Of a DNA stretch of 10,453 bases, positions 1 through 6,636 are shown one piece after another. The stretch is from DASTOB01 sp035720425. Its GTDB lineage: Bacteria; Chloroflexota; Limnocylindria; Limnocylindrales; CSP1-4. The DNA lies in contig DASTOB010000072.1 in NCBI GenBank assembly GCA_035720425.1, forward strand, positions 1 through 10,453, read 5' to 3'. The position numbers and the translations under genes were made by a program. Within the stretch, counting starts at the first letter, position 1; every line of letters starts with the position of its first letter. The notes beneath the pieces were generated by a model that saw only the letters and a program-made list of their open reading frames with translations, had not been told where the DNA came from and did no database searches.

Positions 1-8
1 CTCAGGCC

Positions 9-374
9 GTGAGTTTCTCGACCGACGATCTGGCGCTCCTCGACCGGAGCGAGGAGGTCGACATCGAAACGCGGGCGCCGGGCGGCGACCCGCACCGGGC
101 GGTCATCTGGGTCGTCGTCGATGCGGGCGACGTCTTCATCCGATCGGTTCGCGGCGAGCGCGGGCGCTGGTATCGCGATGCGGTCGCGAACCCCGCCGTC
201 GCGCTCCTCGTCGGCCGTCGCCGGCTCACGGCAACGGCGATCGCGGCGTCGGACCCGGACTCGGTGGAACGCGTCTCGGCGGCACTTCGTCGGAAGTACG
301 CCGCCGACCCGGCGCTCGCGACGATGCTCCGGGAGCACACGCTCCCGACGACCCTGCGCCTCGAACCCGCGTGA
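9..374 (+). CDS. DUF2255 family protein
   Basis: A 121-residue protein resembling the DUF2255 family, small single-domain proteins thought to be related to the FMN/F420-binding split-barrel (pyridoxamine-phosphate-oxidase-like) fold. The core seen here is WVVVDAGDVFIRSVRG followed by GRWYRDAVANPAVALLVG, at about residues 34-69, which matches the family pattern of a hydrophobic strand, an RSxxG turn, a Trp-Tyr pair and a strand ending in Gly. The C-terminal third is a helix rich in Arg and Ala. No signal peptide or membrane segment is visible. GTG at 9 is taken as the start because the protein begins naturally there (SFSTDDLALL). Only 8 bases lie upstream and the frame stays open to the edge, so a longer start outside the window is possible. 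No substrate or cofactor can be assigned. The gene ends 80 bases before aceE on the same strand, but a separate weak promoter may lie between them. Confidence 0.8.
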   Translation: MSFSTDDLALLDRSEEVDIETRAPGGDPHRAVIWVVVDAGDVFIRSVRGERGRWYRDAVANPAVALLVGRRRLTATAIAASDPDSVERVSAALRRKYAADPALATMLREHTLPTTLRLEPA

Positions 375-398
375 GGCGATCGATCCCCACTCGCAACC

Positions 399-425
399 TT
401 CGACCGTCGCCCGCCGCCGTACCAT
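399..425 (+). promoter_or_regulatory. possible aceE promoter
   Basis: A TACCAT hexamer at 420-425 fits the TAnnnT pattern of a -10 box. A TTCGAC hexamer at 399-404, 15 bases upstream, could act as a poor -35. A transcript starting near 432 would have a leader of about 22 bases that includes the aceE ribosome site. The spacing is short and the -35 match weak, so this is only a suggestion. Confidence 0.3.
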
Positions 426-442
426 AACCCGACGATTCGCAC

Positions 443-446
443 GGAG
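443..446 (+). promoter_or_regulatory. aceE ribosome binding site
   Basis: GGAG at 443-446 lies 8 bases before the ATG at 455, a normal Shine-Dalgarno spacing. It supports that start codon over other in-frame candidates. Confidence 0.6.
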
Positions 447-454
447 CGCCCCGG

Positions 455-3139
455 ATGTACTTCGACGAGTTCAAGCACCAACTGCCCGACATCGACGAGC
501 GCGAGACCGCCGAGTGGCTCGAGTCATTCGACCAGCTCCTCGAGCAGGGCGGTGAGAACCGGGCCCGGTTCGTCCTGTACAAGCTGCTCAAGCGGGCGCG
601 CCAGCTCCACGTCGGCCTGCCGCCGCTCACCCAGACCCGCTACATCAACACGATCAGCCCTGAGCAGGAGCCGTTCTTTCCGGGTGACGAGGAGATCGAG
701 CGACGCATCCGCCGGCTCATCCGCTGGAACGCGGTCGCCATGGTCCTGCGCGCCAACAACCGGTTCTCCGGGATCGGCGGGCACCTCGCCACGTACGCCA
801 GTGCGGCGACGCTGTACGAAGTGGGGTTCAACCACTTCTTCCGCGGCAAGGACGGGGAGGGGAGCGGCGACCAGATCTTCTACCAGGGCCATGCCGCCCC
901 GGGGATCTACGCGCGAGCCTTCCTCGAGGGGCGACTCAGCGAGGGTCAGCTCGATCACTTCCGGCGCGAGGTCGTCCCGGGCCAGGGCCTGAGCTCGTAC
1001 CCGCACCCCCGGCTCATGCCGGACTTCTGGGAGTTCCCGACCGTTTCGATGGGCCTCGGCCCGATCAGCGCGATCTACCAGGCCCGCTACAACCGGTACC
1101 TCCAGAACCGCGGCCTGGTCGACACGTCCGGGTCGCGCGTGTGGGCCTTCCTCGGTGACGGCGAGACCGACGAGCCGGAGTCGCTCGGGGCACTTCACGT
1201 CGCCGCCCGCGAGGGCCTCGACAACCTGACCTTCGTCGTCAACTGCAACCTCCAGCGCCTCGACGGCCCGGTCCGCGGCAACGGCAAGATCATCCAGGAG
1301 CTCGAGGCGGTCTTCCGCGGCTCCGGCTGGAACGTCATCAAGGTGGTGTGGGGCCGCGAGTGGGACGAGCTGCTGGCCCGTGACGTGGACGGCGCCCTCG
1401 TCGAGCAGATGAACAACACCCTCGACGGTGAGTTCCAGAAGTACTCGGTGGCCGGCGGGGCGTACATCCGCGAGCACTTCTTCGGCCCCGATCCGCGCCT
1501 GCGCAAGCTCGTCGAGCACCTGTCCGACGACGACCTCGCCAAGCTCCGGCGGGGCGGGCACGACTACCGCAAGGTCTACGCGGCGTACAAGGCGGCGGTC
1601 GAGTACAAGGGCGCGCCGACCGTGATCCTGGCCAAGACGGTCAAGGGCTGGACCCTGGGCCCGGGCGTCGAGGCGCGCAACATCACCCACCAGGCGAAGA
1701 AGCTCAACGAGGCGGAGCTGCGGATCTTCCGCGACCGCCTGCAGCTGCCGATCCCGGACGAGAAGCTCAAGGACGCGCCGTACTACCACCCGGGTCCCGA
1801 TTCGGACGAGATCCAGTACCTCGTCGAACGCCGCCGGGCGCTGGGCGGTCCGCTGCCGAAGCGGGTGGTGCGGTCGACCCCCCTGCCGACGCCGTCGCCG
1901 ACGATCGACGCCGAGTTCGCCACCGGCAGCCAGACCCCGGTGTCGACGACGATGGTCTTCACCCGGCTGCTCCGCAACCTCATCCGCGACAAGGAACTCG
2001 GCTCGCGGATCGTGCCGATCATTCCCGACGAGGCGCGCACCTTCGGCATGGACCCGCTGTTCAAGGAGGTCGGCATCTACGCCGCCCTCGGTCAGCGCTA
2101 TGAGCCGGTCGACTCCGACCTCGTGCTGTCGTACCGCGAGGCGGTCGACGGGCAGGTCCTCGAGGAGGGGATCACGGAGGCCGGCTCGATGGCGAGCTTC
2201 CAGGCCGCCGGCACGGCGTACTCGACGCACGGGTTTGCGACGATTCCGTTCTACATCTTCTACTCGATGTTTGGCTTCCAGCGGACCGGCGACCAGATGT
2301 GGGCGTTCGGCGACGCGCGTGGACGGGGCTTCCTCATGGGCGCCACCGCGGGCCGGACGACGCTCACCGGCGAGGGCCTCCAGCACGACGACGGCCACAC
2401 CCACATCCTCGCCTCGACCGTGCCGAACATCCGCGCCTACGACCCGGCGTTTGCGTACGAGCTCGCCGCGGTCGTCCGCGATGGGATCGAGCGGATGTAC
2501 GTCAACGGGGAGGACGTCTTCTACTACGTCACGATCTACAACGAGAACTACCCGCAGCCGCCCAAGGCCGACGGTATCGACGAGGGCATCCTGCGCGGCA
2601 TCTACCGCTTCTCCGAGGCGCCGGACGCGGGCACGGGTGCCCTTGCCGCCCGCCTCGTCGGCTCCGGCTCGATCCTCCAGCAGGTCATCGCGGCGCAGGC
2701 GCTGCTGGCCGAGAAGTTCGGCGTCGCCGCCGAGGTCTACAGCGCGCCGTCATTCCCGCTCCTGCGCCGCGACGCGCTCGAGGCGGAGCGCTGGAACCGG
2801 CTCCAGCCCGACGCCAAGGAGCGGCGCGTGCCGTACGTCTCGCAGGTCCTGCCGGCCGACGGACGGCCGGTCATCGCGGCGACCGACTGGCTGAAGGCGC
2901 TGCCCGACATGGTCGCTCGCTGGCTGCCGTCCGACTACGTGGCGCTCGGCACGGACGGCTTCGGGCGGAGCGACACGCGTGAAGCCCTGCGCAGCCTGTT
3001 CGAGATCGATCCACCGCACATCGCCGCGGCGACGCTCGCCTCGCTCGCCCGGTGCGGCGACCTGCCGATCGCGAAGGCGGTCAAGGCCTTCCGAGAGCTC
3101 GGGATCGACCCGGACAAGACGAACCCACTGGCCCTGTAG
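455..3139 (+). CDS. aceE: pyruvate dehydrogenase E1 component (homodimeric, AceE type)
   Basis: An 894-residue, full-length homodimeric E1 of the pyruvate dehydrogenase complex. It uses thiamine diphosphate (ThDP) to decarboxylate pyruvate and passes the acetyl group to lipoyl-E2, linking glycolysis to acetyl-CoA in the cytoplasm. The ThDP/Mg motif is clear: GDGETDEPE begins at residue 234 and NCN lies at 263-265. The NITHQAKKLN segment places a His at 412, matching the active-site His loop of E. coli AceE (NIAHQVKKM). The second half has IPDEARTFGMDPLF, then VLEEGITEAGS (E570/E571, the region of the Glu that activates ThDP), YSMFGFQRTGDQMWAFGD and GEGLQHDDGHTH near 640-650, all hallmarks of AceE rather than of the two-subunit E1. 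The C-terminal transketolase-type domain runs from about 690. No aceF or lpd gene is visible, so E2 and E3 must be encoded elsewhere. The ATG at 455 has a GGAG site. Confidence 0.98.
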   Translation: MYFDEFKHQLPDIDERETAEWLESFDQLLEQGGENRARFVLYKLLKRARQLHVGLPPLTQTRYINTISPEQEPFFPGDEEIERRIRRLIRWNAVAMVLRANNRFSGIGGHLATYASAATLYEVGFNHFFRGKDGEGSGDQIFYQGHAAPGIYARAFLEGRLSEGQLDHFRREVVPGQGLSSYPHPRLMPDFWEFPTVSMGLGPISAIYQARYNRYLQNRGLVDTSGSRVWAFLGDGETDEPESLGALHVAAREGLDNLTFVVNCNLQRLDGPVRGNGKIIQELEAVFRGSGWNVIKVVWGREWDELLARDVDGALVEQMNNTLDGEFQKYSVAGGAYIREHFFGPDPRLRKLVEHLSDDDLAKLRRGGHDYRKVYAAYKAAVEYKGAPTVILAKTVKGWTLGPGVEARNITHQAKKLNEAELRIFRDRLQLPIPDEKLKDAPYYHPGPDSDEIQYLVERRRALGGPLPKRVVRSTPLPTPSPTIDAEFATGSQTPVSTTMVFTRLLRNLIRDKELGSRIVPIIPDEARTFGMDPLFKEVGIYAALGQRYEPVDSDLVLSYREAVDGQVLEEGITEAGSMASFQAAGTAYSTHGFATIPFYIFYSMFGFQRTGDQMWAFGDARGRGFLMGATAGRTTLTGEGLQHDDGHTHILASTVPNIRAYDPAFAYELAAVVRDGIERMYVNGEDVFYYVTIYNENYPQPPKADGIDEGILRGIYRFSEAPDAGTGALAARLVGSGSILQQVIAAQALLAEKFGVAAEVYSAPSFPLLRRDALEAERWNRLQPDAKERRVPYVSQVLPADGRPVIAATDWLKALPDMVARWLPSDYVALGTDGFGRSDTREALRSLFEIDPPHIAAATLASLARCGDLPIAKAVKAFRELGIDPDKTNPLAL

Positions 3140-3172
3140 GCCCGAACCGCACACCCGAACGGCGCCCTCACG

Positions 3173-4321
3173 GTGGCGACCGGCTCGACCGGCTCGACCG
3201 GCGACGTCGGGCGTGCCTTCCTTCGCCTCGGGCTGACGGCGTTCGGCGGGCCGGCCGCGCACGTCGCGCTCATGCGCGACGAGTTCGTACGGCGGCGTGC
3301 CTGGCTGTCCGACTCGGAGTTCCTCGACCTCGTCGGGGCCGCCAACCTCATTCCCGGGCCCACTTCGACCGAGCTCGCGCTCCACCTCGGACACAAGCGG
3401 GCCGGCGCGGCCGGCTTCTTCGTGGCGGGCTTCGCGTTCATCGGTCCGGCGGCCGTGCTCGTGGCTGCCCTCGCCTGGGCTTACGAGGCGGTCGGCGCCC
3501 GACCGGAGGCGCTGGCCGCGCTGGCCGGCGTCGCGCCGGTGGTCGTCGCGATCGTCGCCCATGCGGCCGTCGGCCTCGGCCGGTCCGCCCTTCGCGACCC
3601 GCTGACGGTCGCGATCGGCCTGGCCGCGGCGCTCGCCGCCTTCGCCGGGGCCGCCGAGATCGCGATCCTCCTCGTGGCCGGCATCGCCGGCTTGGCCGGT
3701 CGTCGCGTCATGCCCGGCGGGTTGCGGCACGCATCGGCCATGCTCGCGCCCGTCGGTCTCGCCGGGTCGGCGGCGGCTGCAGCGTTGACGGCATCGCCGG
3801 CCGGGCTCCTGCTCGTGTTCGCCAAGATCGGCGCGGTCCTGTTCGGGAGCGGCTACCTGCTCGTCGCGCTGCTCCGGTCCGAGATCGTCGAGGGTCTCGG
3901 CTGGATCACCGAGCGGCAGCTCCTCGACGCCATCGCCGTCGGCCAGCTCACCCCGGGTCCCGTGACGACGAGCGCAACGTTCATCGGCTGGCTCGTGGCG
4001 GGACCCGTCGGCGCGGCCGCGGCCACGGTCGGGATCTTCGCGCCCGCGTTCCTCGCGGTCGCGGTGAGCATCCCGGTCCTGCCACGGCTCCGCCGCTCGC
4101 CGTCCGCACGAGCGTTCCTCGACGGCGTGAACGCCGCGGCCGTCGCGCTGATCGGCGTCGTCGCGGTCGAGCTTGCCCGGGTTGCCGTCGTCGACGTTCC
4201 GACCGCGGCCCTCGTCCTGGCCGGCGTGGCCCTGCTCGGCACGGGCAGGGTCGGCTCGGTGCCCCTGCTCGTCGTTGGTGGGGCCGTCGGGATCGCGCTC
4301 CACCTCGCTCGCGGCGGCTGA
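3173..4321 (+). CDS. chrA: chromate transporter, two-domain ChrA (CHR family)
   Basis: A 382-residue hydrophobic membrane protein of the CHR family, which exports chromate from the cytoplasm. Both homologous halves are present. The N-half has FLRLGLTAFGGPAAHVALM, RRRAWLSDSEFLDLVGAANL and PGP at residues 61-63 followed by TSTELALHLG. The C-half repeats the pattern with FAKIGAVLFGSGYLLVALL, GWITERQLLDAIAVGQL and PGP at 261-263 followed by VTTSATFIG. The 200-residue offset between the PGP motifs shows an internal duplication, as in long-chain ChrA. About ten hydrophobic segments can be seen. GTG at 3173 is the likely start, since the CHR domain begins about ten residues later. No strong ribosome site precedes it. 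It lies 33 bases after aceE with no visible terminator, so co-transcription is possible. Chromate as the real substrate is inferred from family; some CHR members may carry other oxyanions such as sulfate. Confidence 0.93.
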   Translation: MATGSTGSTGDVGRAFLRLGLTAFGGPAAHVALMRDEFVRRRAWLSDSEFLDLVGAANLIPGPTSTELALHLGHKRAGAAGFFVAGFAFIGPAAVLVAALAWAYEAVGARPEALAALAGVAPVVVAIVAHAAVGLGRSALRDPLTVAIGLAAALAAFAGAAEIAILLVAGIAGLAGRRVMPGGLRHASAMLAPVGLAGSAAAAALTASPAGLLLVFAKIGAVLFGSGYLLVALLRSEIVEGLGWITERQLLDAIAVGQLTPGPVTTSATFIGWLVAGPVGAAAATVGIFAPAFLAVAVSIPVLPRLRRSPSARAFLDGVNAAAVALIGVVAVELARVAVVDVPTAALVLAGVALLGTGRVGSVPLLVVGGAVGIALHLARGG

Positions 4322-4406
4322 CGCCTTCGGCGTGCGAGTTCGACGAAAGGCGCCACCGCTAGACCGACGCGCATCGGCAAGCGCGAGCGGGCACGATGAC
4401 CCGGAC

Positions 4407-5432
4407 ATGGCCGAGGGAACCCAAACAGCATCCGGAGCGCGGTCGCGGCCCGCCGCCCTTCGTCACTCCACCGATCGGAGCCCGGGAATCCGACGCCGCC
4501 GGCGGGGGCGGGGGTTCTCGTACGTCGGGCCGGATGGGACCCCCGTGCGGGATCACGCCATCCTCCGCCGCGTTCGTGCGCTCGCGGTCCCGCCGGCGTG
4601 GACGGACGTGTGGATCTGCCCGTTCGCCGACGGTCATCTCCAGGCGACCGGGCGCGACGCCCGCGGGCGAAAGCAGTACCGATACCACCCCGACTTTCGG
4701 ACGCGACGGGAGGCGTGGAAGTACGAGCGGGTGGTCGCGTTTGCGCGGCTCCTGCCGACGATCCGCGAGCGAACGGACGCGGACCTGGCTCGCCCCGGCC
4801 TGCCACGGGAGAAGGTCCTCGCCGCCGTCGTCCGGTTGCTCGAGCTGACCCTCATCCGGGTCGGAAACGGCGAATACGCGCGACTCAATCGATCGTTCGG
4901 GCTCACGACCCTGCGCGATCGCCATGCGCGGGTCGAGGGTCACCGGATGCGCTTCCGTTTTCGGGGCAAGTCAGGGCGCCTGCACGAGGTTGGCCTGCGC
5001 GACCGGCGCCTCGCCTCGATCGTGCGGCGCTGCCGCGAACTTTCCGGCCAGGAGCTGTTCGGGTATGTCGACGAGGGTGGGGAGCCTCGCGACGTCACCT
5101 CGGACGACGTCAACGAGTACCTGCGCCAGATCGCCGGGGCGGAAGTCTCGGCCAAGGACTTCCGGACATGGGCCGGCACAGTGCACGCCTTTCGCGCCCT
5201 CCGAGCCCTTGACGACCCGGCCTCCGACCATGCCGCCCGGCGCAACGTCGTCGCCGCCGTACGGGCGACCGCCGAACTCCTCGGCAACACGTCCGCCGTG
5301 GCCCGCCGGAGCTACGTCCATCCGGCCGTCGTGGACGCCTACCTCGACGGCCGCGAACCCGATCCGGAGCTCGCCGTCCAACTCGAGCGAGACGCGGCGA
5401 GGCTTGAGGACACCATGTCGATCGGGGGATAG
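4407..5432 (+). CDS. type IB DNA topoisomerase (bacterial/poxvirus-like)
   Basis: A 341-residue monomeric type IB topoisomerase, which relaxes supercoils by nicking one strand through a 3'-phosphotyrosine link. The N-terminal domain (about 30-105) holds FSYVGPDGTPV, VPPAWTDVWICP, GHLQATGRDARGRKQYRYHP and a trailing REAWKYERV. The catalytic domain has all five active-site residues: R170 in LTTLRDRH, K188 in FRGKSG, R253 in KDFRTWAGT, N294, and the nucleophile Y303 in RRSYVHP. Asn at the fourth position, nine residues before the Tyr, matches Deinococcus topoisomerase IB, whereas poxvirus enzymes have His. The ATG at 4407 is chosen because upstream sequence in this frame overlaps chrA and does not look like this family. 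No good Shine-Dalgarno site is seen. It starts 85 bases after chrA and ends 4 bases from the convergent AI-2E-type gene. Length and motifs suggest an intact, active enzyme. Confidence 0.95.
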   Translation: MAEGTQTASGARSRPAALRHSTDRSPGIRRRRRGRGFSYVGPDGTPVRDHAILRRVRALAVPPAWTDVWICPFADGHLQATGRDARGRKQYRYHPDFRTRREAWKYERVVAFARLLPTIRERTDADLARPGLPREKVLAAVVRLLELTLIRVGNGEYARLNRSFGLTTLRDRHARVEGHRMRFRFRGKSGRLHEVGLRDRRLASIVRRCRELSGQELFGYVDEGGEPRDVTSDDVNEYLRQIAGAEVSAKDFRTWAGTVHAFRALRALDDPASDHAARRNVVAAVRATAELLGNTSAVARRSYVHPAVVDAYLDGREPDPELAVQLERDAARLEDTMSIGG

Positions 5433-5436
5433 GCCG

Positions 5437-6567
5437 TCAGGCGCCCTCTCCCGTCGCTGCCTCGAGGGCCCCGGGATCCTGCGCCACCGGGACGTTCCGC
5501 GCCTGGAGCCGTTCGAGGATCGCCTCGACCGACGCCGCGACCGGCACGGCGAGCAGCGCCCCGGCGAACCCGCCGGCGGCCCCGCCGATGAGCAGGCTGA
5601 CGATCACGAGGAACGGGGAGATCCCCATCGTGTTGCGCATGACCACCGGCACGAGGAGATTGCCCTCGATGAACTGGAGGATCACGTACACGACCGTGAC
5701 CGTGAGAGCGAGCTCCGGGCTGACGGTTGCGGCGATCGCGATCGCCGGGATCGCGCCGAGGAGCGGCCCCACGATCGGGATCGCCTCGCAGATCGCCGCC
5801 ACGAGGCCGAGCAGCAGGGGAGACGGGACGCCGAGCAGCGTGTATGCGACGCCGGTCATCACCCCGATGGCGCCCATCAGCGTGAGCTGGCCGCGAACCC
5901 ACCGGCCCAGCCGCACTTCCGCCGCGTTCCAGGCCGTCCGGGCACCGGCTCGCCGACGAGCGGGAAGGAACGCGAGGGCATAGCGCTGGAGGCGGGCACG
6001 CTCGAGCAGCCAGAAGAAGACGATGGTGAGAACGAGGCCGATCGAGGCGGCGGCCTCGGCGACGGTGAGTCCCACCTCGACGACGTCATCCGGGTCCGGG
6101 GGACGGGGCCGAAGCGCTGCCTCCGCCGCATCCACGAGCGAGCCGATCGATTCCGCGAGGGCCGCCGGACGCAGCCCCGCGGCCCACGATCGGGCCGACT
6201 CGAGCACGGACGGGATGCCGGCCACCACCGCATCGAGCTCCCGCAGGGCGCCGGGCACGACGAGCAGGGCAAGGGTCACGACGAGGGCGAGGAAGCCGGC
6301 ATAGACGAGGAGGATGCCGGCGCCACGACCGATCGGCAGCCGATCGCGCATCCAGGCGATGATCGGCTCGAGACCGGAGCCGAGCAGGACCGCCACGAAC
6401 ACGAGCACGAGGACCTGCGCCGCCGCGACGAGGAGGGCGATCAGGCCGACGACGAGCGCCGCTCCGAGCGTGAAGCCGGCACCGCGCACGAGCCACGGGG
6501 CAACCTCGGCGCGCATGCCCGATCCGGACGGCATGCCCGATCTGGACGGAGGGTCGGCCGCTGACAC
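5437..6567 (-). CDS. AI-2E family transporter (PerM-like membrane protein)
   Basis: A 376-residue integral membrane protein of the AI-2E/PerM family. Family members include autoinducer-2 exporters and Na+(Li+)/H+ antiporters; most have unknown substrates. Two N-terminal membrane helices (about residues 23-65) are followed by LEPIIAWMRDRLPIGRGAG, a third helix (about 85-105), and a soluble stretch of amphipathic helices rich in Ala, Pro and acidic residues (about 105-165). A C-terminal membrane block holds the family signature ICEAIPIVGPLLGAIPA (near 260-277), then QFIEGNLLVPVVM and MGISPFLVIVSLLIGG. The start is uncertain: GTG at 6567 gives the longest form, but in-frame ATGs at 6534 and 6516 lie within a duplicated 18-base unit and leave the first membrane helix intact. 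No clear ribosome site favours one. It lies 69 bases downstream of the quinoprotein gene on the same strand. The transported substrate cannot be told from the sequence. Confidence 0.9.
   Translation of the reverse strand: MSAADPPSRSGMPSGSGMRAEVAPWLVRGAGFTLGAALVVGLIALLVAAAQVLVLVFVAVLLGSGLEPIIAWMRDRLPIGRGAGILLVYAGFLALVVTLALLVVPGALRELDAVVAGIPSVLESARSWAAGLRPAALAESIGSLVDAAEAALRPRPPDPDDVVEVGLTVAEAAASIGLVLTIVFFWLLERARLQRYALAFLPARRRAGARTAWNAAEVRLGRWVRGQLTLMGAIGVMTGVAYTLLGVPSPLLLGLVAAICEAIPIVGPLLGAIPAIAIAATVSPELALTVTVVYVILQFIEGNLLVPVVMRNTMGISPFLVIVSLLIGGAAGGFAGALLAVPVAASVEAILERLQARNVPVAQDPGALEAATGEGA
6513..6548. repeat. tandem duplication of an 18-base unit at the AI-2E-type gene start
   Basis: Positions 6513-6530 and 6531-6548 are two adjacent copies of an 18-base unit beginning GCATGCCCGAT, differing only at one C/T position. 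Each copy carries an in-frame ATG on the - strand (first bases 6516 and 6534). In the protein they encode two six-residue units around GMP and GMR before the first membrane helix. Confidence 0.9.
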
Positions 6568-6636
6568 CGCGGGAGGGTGATCGGCGACGCGTGCCGGTCG
6601 GTCCGGTGGGGACGCGCCGCGCCTATCAGGTCTGTG

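Noticed and set aside
524..2404. Long open frame antisense to aceE (about 626 codons)
   Set aside because: It lies opposite an unmistakable aceE and its translation is rich in Arg, Val, Asp, Glu and Leu with no domain. This is the usual mirror frame in high-GC DNA with strong third-position bias.
4321..4333. ACGCC-TTC-GGCGT hairpin at the chrA stop as a terminator
   Set aside because: The stem has only five pairs and no T-run follows; such short hairpins are frequent by chance at this GC content.
4173..4406. Upstream extension of the topoisomerase frame into chrA
   Set aside because: The added residues are chrA read in another frame, with no resemblance to topoisomerase IB; the ATG at 4407 fits the family's length.
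2750..4408. Long open frame antisense to the aceE end and chrA (about 552 codons)
   Set aside because: The translation is a charged, Arg/Asp/Gly/Glu-rich low-complexity chain opposite a complete ChrA; it is composition-driven.
4924..6564. Open frame on + strand overlapping the topoisomerase and antisense to the AI-2E-type gene
   Set aside because: Its Arg/Asp/Glu/His-rich composition mirrors the hydrophobic codons of the opposite membrane protein, and it crosses the end of a real gene.
6584..6620. Stem-loop after the quinoprotein stop codon as a terminator
   Set aside because: A CCGG/CCGG stem with a 5-base loop can extend only through mismatches and a lopsided internal loop, and no T-run follows on the - strand.
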